Source: an uncultured Clostridia bacterium
Lineage (GTDB): Bacteria; Bacillota; Clostridia; Christensenellales; Pumilibacteraceae
Assembly: GCA_900553555.1 (NCBI GenBank)
Contig: USEG01000003.1
Location: 1 to 24,570 of the forward strand
DNA length: 24,570 nt
Direction: 5' to 3'
The stretch's first letter is position 1. Each line of letters begins with the position of its first letter. The translations under genes were made by a program, and so were the position numbers. This document shows, piece by piece, positions 1-8,916 of the stretch. A model generated the notes under the pieces. The model was not told the DNA's origin. It ran no database searches and saw only the letters and a list, made by a program, of their open reading frames with translations.

Positions 1-2274
1 GCGGGCGAAGACTTTCCCGCCTACAAGGGCATTGCATATATGGGCGCGAAGACCGAACGCATGCTTACGGGTCCCGCCTCCAGATTTTATAACGACAACC
101 CCGACTGTTATTCGCAAAGCGTCGAGTATAAGCGCGAAAAGTGGCAGTACGTCGACTTGCCGCACGACTATATAGCGGGCGACGTTCCCGACGAAAAATA
201 CAATCCGGCGCTGGGCTTTTTCCGTTACGACAACGCCTGGTACAGAAAAAAATTCACGCTGCCGAAGGAGGACGCCGGCAAACGCATAACGCTGCTGTTC
301 GAAGGAGTGGCGACGCACGCAACCGTGTATCTCAACGGCTGCCTTATAAAGCATAACTTCTGCGGCTACACCACCTTCGAGGCGGATATAAACGATTATG
401 GCCAAACGGAAGGGCAAAACGTTCTGGCGGTGTATGTGGACGCAAGTTCGCACGAGGGCTGGTGGTACGAAGGCGCCGGCATCTACCGCCACGTCTACCT
501 TATAAAGACACAGCCGCTGGCGGTGGATCTGTGGGGAATTTACGTCCGTCCCCGGCTTGTCAGTAATGGCAAGTGGGACGTAAATACAAGAGTAACGATA
601 AGAAACGATTATTACAGCGACAAAAATGTACGCATTGTCGGCGAAATAATCGACGAAAACGGCAATTGTATTGCAACCGGCGCGGCGACGGGCAAAATTA
701 AAAGCCGCACCAAAAAGGACCTTAAACTCTTTCACGAGGCGGCGGACCCGGCGCTGTGGAGCCCCGACAGTCCCCGGCAATACGCCATGCGCGTCAAAGT
801 GTATTCGGGACGGCGCCTTACCGACGAAAACCAGGTGCGTTTCGGCTTCAGGTACTTCGAGATGAACGCCGACAAAGGTCTGTTTATCAACGGAAAACAC
901 TACGAGATAAAGGGCGTGTGCGGGCATGCCGACTGCGGACTTACGGGAAAGGCGGTGCCGGACAACATTCACCGCTACAAAGTCTCCCTGTTAAAGGAGA
1001 TGGGTGCAAACGGTTACCGCACCAGCCACTACCCGCAGGCGGAAGTTCTCATGGACGCACTGGACGAAAACGGCTTTATCGTAATGGACGAGACGCGATG
1101 GTTTGAATCTACCGAGGAAGGAAAGGCGCAGCTGGAGATGCTGGTAAAGCGCGACCGCAACCGTCCCGGCGTGTTTTTCTGGTCGATAGGCAACGAGGAA
1201 AAATATTTCGCCACCGAGGCGGGCAGGAAAATCTACAAGGATCTGGCGGCGTTCGTCAAGACGCTGGACGACACTCGTCCCGTGACGGCGGCGTGCGACG
1301 TTCCGGCCAATTCGTCCATATTCGACGACGCGGACGTCATCGGCATAAACTACAACTGGGACAAGATAGACGCGGTGCGCGAAAAATACCCCGGCAAGGC
1401 GTTTTTGTCCACCGAATGCTGCGCGTGCGGCACGACGCGCGGATGGTATTTCGGCGCCGACGACAAGAAGGCGTTTCTGCCGGCGGAGGACACCGATACG
1501 AGCGAATATTTTCTCAACCGCGAGCGCACGTGGAAGTTTATCGCCTCCCGTCCGTGGATGATGGGCGGATACCAGTGGATAGCGTTTGAACACCGCGGCG
1601 AGGCTATATGGCCGCGGCTGTGCTCTCAAAGCGGCGCGATAGACTTATATCTGCAAAAAAAGGACGCGTTTTATCAAAATCAGTCGCATTGGACGGAAAA
1701 GCCCATGGTGCACTTGCTGCCGCACTGGAATTTTAAAGGCATGGAAGGCGTGCCGATAAAGGTTACGGCGTACACCAACTGCGACAGGGTGGAACTGTTT
1801 GTAAACGGCGATAGCGCGGGCGTGCGCGACGTCGAAAAGTACGGGCGCGGCGAATGGGAAGTGCCTTACGCCGCCGGCTGTATAGAGGCGATAGCTTATA
1901 AGGACGGAGCGGCGGTGGCCGCTGACCGGCGCGAAACCACCGGCACACCCAAAGCGCTCAAGCTTACTCTCGACACGCCGGACATAAAGCCCAACGGAGA
2001 GGACATAGCTGTTTTCAGCTGCTATTGCGTCGACGAAGAGGGTCGCGAAGTGCCCGACGCCTGCGCGGAGGTGACTTTCAGCGCCTCGGGCAGCGGAACG
2101 GTGTTTTCGACGGGTTCGGACGTAAGCGACCACACATCGCTTTATCTGCCGGTGCGCCGCATGCGGGCGGGCAGAATTACCGTCGCCGTAAAGATGAAGG
2201 ACGTAAACCGCCCGTTAAAGCTCGTGGCATATTCGCAAGGGCTGTTAAGCGCGGCTTTTATAAAGGAATTTTAA
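1..2274 (+). CDS. Glycoside hydrolase family 2, beta-galactosidase type (5' end outside window)
   Basis: Hydrolyses a terminal beta-linked sugar, most likely beta-galactoside, by the retaining GH2 mechanism. The frame is open from base 1, and the first ATG (base 40) lies inside the N-terminal domain, so the true start is probably a little upstream. In visible-residue numbering (757 residues): the sugar-binding jelly-roll spans about 20-170, with a PHDY motif near 53 and the GH2 hallmark WYEGAGIYRHV near 156-166. An Ig-like domain follows to about 285, then a TIM barrel with RTSHYP near 340. The acid/base is E399 in SIGNEE and the nucleophile is probably E472 in LSTEC. After the barrel come a DUF4982-like domain (about 570-645, LFVNG) and a last Ig-like domain. 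Substrate is inferred from architecture only. The signal peptide, if any, is not visible, so location is unknown. Confidence 0.93.
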   Translation, partial: AGEDFPAYKGIAYMGAKTERMLTGPASRFYNDNPDCYSQSVEYKREKWQYVDLPHDYIAGDVPDEKYNPALGFFRYDNAWYRKKFTLPKEDAGKRITLLFEGVATHATVYLNGCLIKHNFCGYTTFEADINDYGQTEGQNVLAVYVDASSHEGWWYEGAGIYRHVYLIKTQPLAVDLWGIYVRPRLVSNGKWDVNTRVTIRNDYYSDKNVRIVGEIIDENGNCIATGAATGKIKSRTKKDLKLFHEAADPALWSPDSPRQYAMRVKVYSGRRLTDENQVRFGFRYFEMNADKGLFINGKHYEIKGVCGHADCGLTGKAVPDNIHRYKVSLLKEMGANGYRTSHYPQAEVLMDALDENGFIVMDETRWFESTEEGKAQLEMLVKRDRNRPGVFFWSIGNEEKYFATEAGRKIYKDLAAFVKTLDDTRPVTAACDVPANSSIFDDADVIGINYNWDKIDAVREKYPGKAFLSTECCACGTTRGWYFGADDKKAFLPAEDTDTSEYFLNRERTWKFIASRPWMMGGYQWIAFEHRGEAIWPRLCSQSGAIDLYLQKKDAFYQNQSHWTEKPMVHLLPHWNFKGMEGVPIKVTAYTNCDRVELFVNGDSAGVRDVEKYGRGEWEVPYAAGCIEAIAYKDGAAVAADRRETTGTPKALKLTLDTPDIKPNGEDIAVFSCYCVDEEGREVPDACAEVTFSASGSGTVFSTGSDVSDHTSLYLPVRRMRAGRITVAVKMKDVNRPLKLVAYSQGLLSAAFIKEF

Positions 2275-2299
2275 TATTCGGCTCCAAAAAAGCCGGCAT

Positions 2300-2335
2300 A
2301 AAAGGGCGCTTTAAGAAAAATCGGCGCCTTTTTGC
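2300..2335 (+). terminator. Rho-independent terminator after the GH2 gene
   Basis: AAAAGG(G)CGC pairs with GCGCCTTTT across a 14-base loop, with one bulged G, and the 3' arm runs into a T tract. It begins 26 bases after the GH2 stop. Reading the A tract and T tract as paired makes it partly bidirectional, but no - strand gene is near. Confidence 0.65.
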
Positions 2336-2620
2336 GTATTAGCAGCGTGCGCGTTCGGGCGAAAGCAGGACGCCGACGGAAAATCGCCGCAAAGAAATCT
2401 TTTCCGCCGCAACCGTCCCGGCCGCCGCTTTTAAAATACCGCGCCGTATAGCGGTATATTATATATAAAGAAAAGGGGGCGAAAAAGGGCGTTGTGCGGC
2501 AAAAAAACGCCGAAAATCGCTTAGTCTGCCGCATATATGCGTCCGCGTACATAAAAATGCCATAAAAAAGGCAAAATTTATTTGTGCCGAAACAATTTTA
2601 CGGGTAAGAAAAAACAAAAA
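2336..2620. other. Gene-free spacer
   Basis: I see no gene or RNA here. There is a 7-bp stem (ATACCGC/GCGGTAT, 2436-2457) and a perfect 10-bp palindrome GCATATATGC (2531-2540), neither with a clear role. The last 20 bases before the next promoter are A-rich and could act as an UP element. A 93-codon - strand frame across this spacer has no ribosome binding site or recognisable content. Confidence 0.5.
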
Positions 2621-2625
2621 TATTC

Positions 2626-2654
2626 TTGACAACGAAAATTATGTGTGCTATAAT
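2626..2654 (+). promoter_or_regulatory. Consensus SigA promoter of the 1806-residue lipoprotein
   Basis: TTGACA (2626-2631) and TATAAT (2649-2654) are separated by exactly 17 bases. TG at 2646-2647 one base before the -10 makes it an extended -10 promoter. An A-rich tract lies just upstream. Transcription should begin near 2661, giving a leader of about 108 bases. Confidence 0.9.
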
Positions 2655-2707
2655 AACAGCATACAGGATAAAAGTCACCGGAAATGATGAGCGGAAAAAG
2701 TCAAATC

Positions 2708-2745
2708 GCCTCTTCAACTTTTCGGAAAAGAGAGGCTTTTGTCTT
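2708..2745 (+). terminator. Terminator-like hairpin in the 5' leader
   Basis: GCCTCT (2708-2713) pairs with AGAGGC (2731-2736), and inside it CTTTT pairs with AAAAG around the loop CGG, leaving TCAA bulged. TTTTGTCTT follows directly. It lies between the promoter and the ribosome binding site, so it would end transcription about 85 bases after initiation unless read through. It could be an attenuator or the end of a short RNA. I could not match the upstream leader to any riboswitch class I know. Confidence 0.6.
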
Positions 2746-2768
2746 AAAAACTTTTCATAGGAGGGTTT

Positions 2769-5700
2769 ATGAAAAAGAAACTGACAATGTTACTGCTTGC
2801 GCTGGTAATAGCGTTTGGCGGAACGTCTGTGGCGATGCTCAGCGGCTGCGGCAGCTGCGATAACACGCCTCCGGGACAAACGGAAACACAGTATACCGTT
2901 AAGTTCATAGGAGAAGACGGGACGGAAATCGACAGCGTGACGGTACAGGGAGGAGAGACGGTAACGGCTCCCGCAGTGCCCGCGAAACCGGGATATACCG
3001 GCAAGTGGGTGGACGCGGACGGAAACGACGCGGACTTCACGAAAGGAGTGACAGCCGACGCGCAGTACACGGCGCAGTACACGGCCAACACGGACACGGA
3101 GTACACGGTAGAATATTATTATGAGACCGTAGAAGGAGGGCAGTACGAAAAGGACGACTCCAAGACGGAAACAAAGACGGGTACTACGGATACGACGGCG
3201 ACGGTGACGGCGACGGCGGAAGAAGGCTTTGAGGCGGCGACGGGAGTCGGCGAAGTGCTGAGCGGCACGATAGCGGGCGACGGCAGCTTAGTGCTCAAAG
3301 TGTACTACAACAGAGAAAGATACACGGTGACGTTCGAGGCGGACGGAGAGACGATAGACACGAAGGAAGTGCTGTACGGCGGAAAAGTGGCGGCGACGGA
3401 AGAGGAAGTGCCGTCGAAAGACAAGACGGAGAGCACGGAATACGCGTTTACGCACTGGTCGGCGACGGAAGACGGACCGGCGTACAATTTCGATACGACG
3501 GTTACGTCCAACATGACGCTCTACGCCTGCTACACTCAGCAGACGAGACATTATAAAATTGATGTTGAGCTGTATGTCAACAATATGTATTATCTCGCCA
3601 TGAACGCCGAGGGCGACGCGTGGATCGAAAACGCCGATTTCAATCCCGCAAGCGTCGAATACGAGTTCCCCTTCACGTTTATGGTTAATACGTTTGAAGA
3701 GGCCACCGGCACGGCAGTAGTCACCGTCACCAAGTACGATGATGGCGGCGTGCAGATAAGCCAGGAGACGCTGGAAGCCGACGGCGAGGGATACTACAAC
3801 GTTACAGTCGACAGAAACATGAAGATAGAGGTCACCGGCCTTACCATCAAGGAATACACTGTCGTCATCCCCGTGGAGATGGGACAGTACGAGGTAGACT
3901 GGGCAATGCCGTACACCGAGGACGAAATCGTTTTGGCGATTACCGACGCAAACGGCCAGACCACCTATCACGAAAACGCGCTTACTACGCCCGTAAGACT
4001 GCAAAAAGGCGTTTATACCGCAGCGTATGTCGTTGACGACGGCAACGACGGATATATCACGCTTTTAACTATTCCGGCATTCGAAGTGAGCGCTCTTGTG
4101 GCGAATGAGGAAGACACCGTCACGCTTTCGGGCGATTATGTGATCACAGCGGGCGTAACGGGTCAGTTCTCAGACTGTGATTACACGGAAGTAAACGGCG
4201 TTATTTCCACCGAAACGCCCAAAATAGACAATCAGCTGCACTACAATCTTGACTTCGCGCCCGGCGACAAAGATTTTGCCCTGGTTGCGACCTTCAAGCA
4301 GGATCTTACCAAAAACAATCAGGAATCCGATCCTACGTTCGGATATTATCTGATTGGCAACACCGGGGAAGAAGAAGGCCGTTTGTCCGTAATGTTAAAC
4401 CACACCGGGCTTAGACTGCGCCATTCGGCCAATGCCGACGTAAGAGGACTGCTCCCCGGCGGCAACATGCTGGGCAACAGCGGCAACGGTTACGACAAAG
4501 TCACCGAAGTGATAGTAAGAAAGGGCGACACCTTCTATTACTTCCTCACGGGTGAAAGAACCGACGGCGTGCCAGTCGAACCGGTAACCAATAAGCTTAT
4601 GGCGTACGCCAACGCCGACGGAATTTACACCTGCAACGGCGGTTTCTTTGCCGACAACGGCAATATAGCGCGTATTCTTGCAGGCGGCGTTACGGCAGTA
4701 CAACTAGCACATGAAATGTCCAACCCCTGTTATACAAGCGTTTACGGCTACGGATACACCTATGACGCCGAAGTCATCGATTCGTATCTTGCGCCGCTCA
4801 ACGCCACGCTTAACATCACGGGCGACATCACGGACGAGAAGTCGCTTACCATGGGCAGCAACACGGTAGAGCTTGATCTTCCCGAAGGCAAGGTAGTAGA
4901 TACTCTTACCTTAAACGACGAAGACGTTTTGTACCGCATTACCGAAAACGGCATTGCCTTTGATGTGGAAGTGCCCTTCGGCGGCGGAGTGTTTGACGCG
5001 GTCGTCACTTTGGCGGACGGCGCATACAACACCGTTGTCACCGGCACCGTGACTTATAAAGAAACGCCTGTAGCCGGCGCGCCCGTAGCCATCGGACAAA
5101 GCTATGCTTATACGGCGGCGGACGGCACGTTCAGCGTTACCGTTGCGGCGGCGGACAGCTACACCGTCACGGTGACGACTAACGATTACAAACCTTATAT
5201 AAAGACAGTGGAAGACGTCTCTTCTCCCCTTGACATCGAACTTGAAAAGCCGATGATGGGAGGCTCCGTTCAGGTGGGCAGCGCCGTTTACAGCGGTGGA
5301 GTTTGCGAAATTGTAACGGGCAACGCAGCGACGACTTTCGAAAGGAGCTTTGACGAAGAGGGCAACGAAATATACACTTCGGTTCCCTCCACTCCCGCGA
5401 GAACCGTACTGATGTACAACGGCATCTCCTCCGAGCAGTTTATCGTAAAGGCGTCCTTCAAGTACAACAACGTTCTCGACGCATACATCCGCTGGTGCTT
5501 CATGGTTGTCGACGAAAACGGAAACATGGCGTCCATCGGTGTCTACGGCGACAGTGCGTCTTCGACCTATAACGACTGGAAAAACTGGGGCGCGGTGGAA
5601 AAGCCGCCCGTAAGCTTCCTCGGCAACGCGCAGGGATACATCGACAACGGCCCGTTTGACATCGCGATGATTTACGATAACGGCTCCGTCAAATTCTATG

Positions 5701-8189
5701 CCCGCTGCCTCAAAGCGTGGGGCGAAAAGTGGTACCTCATCCACGAAGGCGACATGGTCGCAAAAGGCATCAAGCCTACCGGTCCCGTAGCCGTGGGCGT
5801 ATACGAAACGCAGAACAAAACCTCCAGCTTTACCATCTCCGACTTCTACGCGAGCACCGATATCGAAGGAAATCTCGTCATTGACGAAATCGAAAACGGT
5901 TCGATCACCCGCGACGGAGAAACGCTCAATATCTCGGCAGAAGAAGGATACGCGGTACGCGACATACTGTTCAACGGCCAGTCGGTGCTTTCCGACGCAA
6001 CCGTTACCGCTACGGGATACAGCTACAAACTGCCCAACATGTGGCAGATACTCGAAACCGCGGAAATCGAAGTAGTCGTCGTGTCCACCGTACCGGACAG
6101 CACCATCACCGGCACGATTATGCTGGGCGGCTCTCCGCTGGAAGGGGCGGCGATAGCGGTTAAAAACGCCGACGGAATCACCTTTACCGCGATGACCGGC
6201 GCAGACGGCGCGTTTACCGTCAAAGCCGCGCTCTTAAAAGAAGACGCTGTTCTTACGATTAGCCATGCCGAAATTCTCGATAAGGAAATTATCGTTTCCG
6301 AAACCGTGGATCTCGGACAGATCAATACCTATTATGCGTTCCGCCAGGCTCAGGCCAACGGAACTACGATGACCACCAGTGCCAGCATTGTCGTCGAATA
6401 CGACAAGACAGCCGAAAACCCGTACGAAAGCCTTGAGTTGCACCAGAACGCATGGAATATGACCATTGCATGGAACCAACGCATTGCCGAACACGCGATA
6501 TTCGGCTTTACCTACGAATTCGCCGAAGGCATGTCCATGGATCCCGATAAGGACAAGGACGGCAGATGGGTATATATGGACGAAGACGTTTATCTGCAGC
6601 ATAAGTTCGGCAACTCGTCCAAAAACAACAACCTGAGACTCATGTCCAACGGACAGCAGGAAGGTCTTAGCGGCGGCGAGGCGGGAGTCGCGAGCGGCAA
6701 CGTCTTCGACCTTTTGGGCAGAAACATGAAGCAGCTGTGGTCCGGCCAGAAATGGTATTCGCTCAGCCTTATGTATGTGCGCGACGGCGTCAATCTCGAC
6801 GTTTACGCCACCATACCCGAAGTGCTCGACAGATACTACTATATCGGCAGATCCACCGCTATGCCCGAAGGAGTAATGCAGTTTGCCTCTTGGAACTCGG
6901 CGAGAGGCGCAAACGGTATTTTCAAACTTACGATGAAGGACTTCTATTACAGCGAAGACTTCTCCGACATCACGCCCAATCTGGCGACTGTCGAAAACGC
7001 GACCATTAGCACCGACAAGGCTACTTACGCCAATGCCGAAAAGGCCACCATCACCGTTAAGGCTGCGGAAGGCTATCTCGTCACCGCCGTCACCGTCAAC
7101 GGACAGAAGAAAGCCGTTGAGGCAACAGGCGAATATGTGCTCGAATATCTGGCGCTCAATCCCCTGGGAATCAACGTTACGGCAGTGGAGACGGTAGCCC
7201 AAAGCGCGCTCGTAGCGGTATCCGGCACCGTGACCATTCCCGAACAGTACGCCGAATACTATGACGTCACCGGCACCGTGACTTACGAGAACGAAAACGC
7301 CGTTTATGTCGGAGAAATCACCGACGGCAAGTATACCGTAAACGTGGCTCCCGGCAAGTATAACGTGACCGTCGAAACCAAGGAATTCATTGCGCAGGAA
7401 ACCGCGGAAATCACCGCTGCAACCGAAGGCAAGGATTATCAGCTCAACAAGTTTGCGGAAGGCTTCTTCAAGACGGTGGTGGGCGTAGGCCTCAACTACG
7501 TTGACGGCAGACTTACCCACACCGCCGACGGCAATCCCAACGACGTGTCGATGGGCGACATCACTTTCGTTCCCAACGAGCAGGTGGTCGAATTCGGTTA
7601 CAGGCTTACCGGCAACATGTCGGGCGCGAAGTATCCGTTCTACGGCTTCATGGTCAAACAGGCGGATGCCGAAAGAATGGCGCGTCTTATCTACACCTTC
7701 GGCGCGGGCGACCAGGTAGGCTTTATCCTCAAAGACGACTGGGCAAGCCGTCTTGGGGCAAGCAACGAGCCCTGGCTGCTGTGGAAGGGCGGATTTATCC
7801 CGGGACAGAAGCAAGGTTCGTCCGACTTCACCGCCGTGGGTACGCACAACGACGACGCGTGGGTGGATCTCGAGTTTAAGGTAAGAGTGGACGGCTACAA
7901 GTTCTCGCTGTGGATAAAGGGCACCAATACCTATATGCACACGAACGGGCTTACCACGATAACCTATGACGACTGGACGCTGTGCTTCGAAAATATCGAC
8001 GTATACGACCGTTATGCAAACGGCGGTCAGAACTGCGCCGACAACAAGCCTTCGACCGAAAAGCTGGGTCAGCTGTACGATCCGTCCAAGCCTTGCTACT
8101 TCGGCGTGTCGCACCGTCAGGACAACAACAGCGAAATCATCGACGGCGCAAGCTATCAGGACTTCTGGTTTACCATCACCGATAAGTAA
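2769..8189 (+). CDS. Giant modular surface lipoprotein with InlB-like repeats and repeated lectin-like/carboxypeptidase-regulatory-like modules
   Basis: A 1806-residue lipoprotein, probably tethered outside the membrane by C27 of the lipobox LSGC after a basic, hydrophobic signal. AGGAGGG four bases upstream fixes the start. Residues 38-260 hold InlB/Flg_new-like beta repeats (KPGYTGKWVDADG; then YAFTHWSATEDG). From about residue 480 a unit repeats: a roughly 200-residue beta-sandwich resembling LamG/concanavalin folds, a short beta region with a VNG/FNG motif, and a carboxypeptidase-regulatory-like domain. The sandwiches span about 481-678, 829-1028, 1190-1404 and 1563-1806. The regulatory-like domains are near 756-828, 1111-1190 and 1482-1560. 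No LPXTG anchor or catalytic motif is visible. A role in binding glycan or host surface is inference. It has its own promoter and terminator. Confidence 0.85.
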   Translation: MKKKLTMLLLALVIAFGGTSVAMLSGCGSCDNTPPGQTETQYTVKFIGEDGTEIDSVTVQGGETVTAPAVPAKPGYTGKWVDADGNDADFTKGVTADAQYTAQYTANTDTEYTVEYYYETVEGGQYEKDDSKTETKTGTTDTTATVTATAEEGFEAATGVGEVLSGTIAGDGSLVLKVYYNRERYTVTFEADGETIDTKEVLYGGKVAATEEEVPSKDKTESTEYAFTHWSATEDGPAYNFDTTVTSNMTLYACYTQQTRHYKIDVELYVNNMYYLAMNAEGDAWIENADFNPASVEYEFPFTFMVNTFEEATGTAVVTVTKYDDGGVQISQETLEADGEGYYNVTVDRNMKIEVTGLTIKEYTVVIPVEMGQYEVDWAMPYTEDEIVLAITDANGQTTYHENALTTPVRLQKGVYTAAYVVDDGNDGYITLLTIPAFEVSALVANEEDTVTLSGDYVITAGVTGQFSDCDYTEVNGVISTETPKIDNQLHYNLDFAPGDKDFALVATFKQDLTKNNQESDPTFGYYLIGNTGEEEGRLSVMLNHTGLRLRHSANADVRGLLPGGNMLGNSGNGYDKVTEVIVRKGDTFYYFLTGERTDGVPVEPVTNKLMAYANADGIYTCNGGFFADNGNIARILAGGVTAVQLAHEMSNPCYTSVYGYGYTYDAEVIDSYLAPLNATLNITGDITDEKSLTMGSNTVELDLPEGKVVDTLTLNDEDVLYRITENGIAFDVEVPFGGGVFDAVVTLADGAYNTVVTGTVTYKETPVAGAPVAIGQSYAYTAADGTFSVTVAAADSYTVTVTTNDYKPYIKTVEDVSSPLDIELEKPMMGGSVQVGSAVYSGGVCEIVTGNAATTFERSFDEEGNEIYTSVPSTPARTVLMYNGISSEQFIVKASFKYNNVLDAYIRWCFMVVDENGNMASIGVYGDSASSTYNDWKNWGAVEKPPVSFLGNAQGYIDNGPFDIAMIYDNGSVKFYARCLKAWGEKWYLIHEGDMVAKGIKPTGPVAVGVYETQNKTSSFTISDFYASTDIEGNLVIDEIENGSITRDGETLNISAEEGYAVRDILFNGQSVLSDATVTATGYSYKLPNMWQILETAEIEVVVVSTVPDSTITGTIMLGGSPLEGAAIAVKNADGITFTAMTGADGAFTVKAALLKEDAVLTISHAEILDKEIIVSETVDLGQINTYYAFRQAQANGTTMTTSASIVVEYDKTAENPYESLELHQNAWNMTIAWNQRIAEHAIFGFTYEFAEGMSMDPDKDKDGRWVYMDEDVYLQHKFGNSSKNNNLRLMSNGQQEGLSGGEAGVASGNVFDLLGRNMKQLWSGQKWYSLSLMYVRDGVNLDVYATIPEVLDRYYYIGRSTAMPEGVMQFASWNSARGANGIFKLTMKDFYYSEDFSDITPNLATVENATISTDKATYANAEKATITVKAAEGYLVTAVTVNGQKKAVEATGEYVLEYLALNPLGINVTAVETVAQSALVAVSGTVTIPEQYAEYYDVTGTVTYENENAVYVGEITDGKYTVNVAPGKYNVTVETKEFIAQETAEITAATEGKDYQLNKFAEGFFKTVVGVGLNYVDGRLTHTADGNPNDVSMGDITFVPNEQVVEFGYRLTGNMSGAKYPFYGFMVKQADAERMARLIYTFGAGDQVGFILKDDWASRLGASNEPWLLWKGGFIPGQKQGSSDFTAVGTHNDDAWVDLEFKVRVDGYKFSLWIKGTNTYMHTNGLTTITYDDWTLCFENIDVYDRYANGGQNCADNKPSTEKLGQLYDPSKPCYFGVSHRQDNNSEIIDGASYQDFWFTITDK
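3060..3083 (+). repeat. 12-base perfect tandem duplication inside the lipoprotein gene
   Basis: GCGCAGTACACG occurs twice in tandem, in frame, and encodes AQYT twice. It lies in the N-terminal repeat region, whose base composition differs from the rest of the gene, and is consistent with recent slippage or recombination. Confidence 0.9.
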
Positions 8190-8243
8190 TTGCTGCCATA
8201 TGGTAATCAAATAATTTTGTAGGGGCACGTCCCCGAAGACATA

Positions 8244-8281
8244 AAGAGCGGCGCTCGGAAAATCCGGGCGTCCTCTTTTTT
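8244..8281 (+). terminator. Strong Rho-independent terminator of the lipoprotein gene
   Basis: AAGAG, a bulged C, then GGCGCTCGG pairs with CCGGGCGTC and CTCTT around the loop AAAAT, and the stem runs into six T residues. It is 55 bases after the stop codon and closes the monocistronic unit. Confidence 0.88.
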
Positions 8282-8355
8282 GCTTTTTTGTAGGCGTCCG
8301 CCCGTTCTTGTGCAACGGGTTTTCCGTCTTTTCCCGTTTCAAGCTTTCCCGCGGA

Positions 8356-8371
8356 GTCTTTTCGCGATCGG
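8356..8371 (+). repeat. 16-base direct repeat, copy 1
   Basis: GTCTTTTCGCGATCGG is identical to the copy at 8430-8445, 74 bases downstream. It is part of the decayed repeat cluster. Confidence 0.85.
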
Positions 8372-8429
8372 TTTACCTCGCTATGACTATTTCCCGCGGC
8401 GCCTTTTCGTTTGTTTTATTGCAGCAGAC

Positions 8430-8445
8430 GTCTTTTCGCGATCGG
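8430..8445 (+). repeat. 16-base direct repeat, copy 2
   Basis: Identical to 8356-8371. The flanking bases differ, so only this core is conserved. Confidence 0.85.
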
Positions 8446-8515
8446 ATATTTCCGTTTGACGTAAATTTTACAAACCGCCCTTTTGTAAGCGCCCGCCCGT
8501 CCCCGGCGCAATGGT

Positions 8516-8916
8516 TTTTTGTAATCGTCGCCGCGCTTTCATTTATTTTTAAATGCAACGTCATCATTTGTATACAAAAGCGTGTATAATGTTTGTTATA
8601 TCCCGATATACAAAACGCCCGTAAGCGCCATAAAAGCCGTTTCGTCCGGTCGATGCGGCCTAATTTTTAATTTTTTGGCGCAAAGCGGCGCCGTTTTGCG
8701 GGATTCGGCAAAAAAAGCGACGGTTTTTGTTGTCCGCACGCGTCGCCGAATTGATAATATATTCACGCAAAATGCATAATATGCAAATTCGGCATGCTTA
8801 ATATTCGCGCGGCGCATACCTTTCGGCGGGAGCAAAAAGATTGCTTTCGGCACGGGTAAACGTGCATACATTCGGCGCTCCCGGCAGAAAATAACCATGG
8901 GTGCATACGCGTCGGG
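8516..8916. other. Gene-free, inverted-repeat-rich spacer
   Basis: No convincing gene or known RNA. It holds a perfect 12-bp palindrome TTTGTATACAAA (8567-8578) with a lone TATAAT (8585-8590) but no good -35. There is an imperfect 26-base palindrome around GGCGCC (8677-8702). An 8-bp inverted repeat GCCGAATT/AATTCGGC has arms at 8745-8752 and 8786-8793. A 7-bp inverted repeat CGGGAGC/GCTCCCG has arms at 8827-8833 and 8877-8883. GTGCATAC occurs twice (8862, 8901). These may be regulatory sites for the downstream operon or remnants of repeats. Confidence 0.45.

Larger units (their letters stand above)
8217..8515. repeat. Cluster of degenerate intergenic repeats
   Basis: Three diverged copies of a motif beginning TTGTAGG/TTGTAAG and continuing into a C/G-rich stretch start near 8217, 8288 and 8483. 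The last two align over about 35 bases (TTTTGTA-R-GCG-Y-CCGCCCGT, then GCAA-Y-GG). Between them TTTCCCGCGG occurs at 8345-8354 and 8390-8399. I recall similar GTAGGGGC-type and CTCGCTATGAC-type non-coding repeats in gut Firmicutes, but that match is from memory. No gene is supported here. Confidence 0.55.

Noticed and set aside
2436..2457. ATACCGC/GCGGTAT stem as a terminator
   Set aside because: No T tract follows on the + strand and there is no - strand gene to terminate.
2680..2710. TGATGAG followed by GGAAAAAGTC, resembling a hammerhead ribozyme core
   Set aside because: The conserved C before TGATGA is missing and the flanking bases do not form the three required stems.
6234..8342. 702-codon open frame on the - strand opposite the large lipoprotein gene
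   Set aside because: It mirrors a gene with a signal peptide, repeats and clear domains. The antisense translation is His/Val-rich with no recognisable family, which is a codon-bias shadow.
8308..8589. 93-codon + strand and 64-codon - strand frames in the repeat cluster
   Set aside because: No ribosome binding site, content made of intergenic repeat sequence, and the kind of spurious product often annotated over such repeats.
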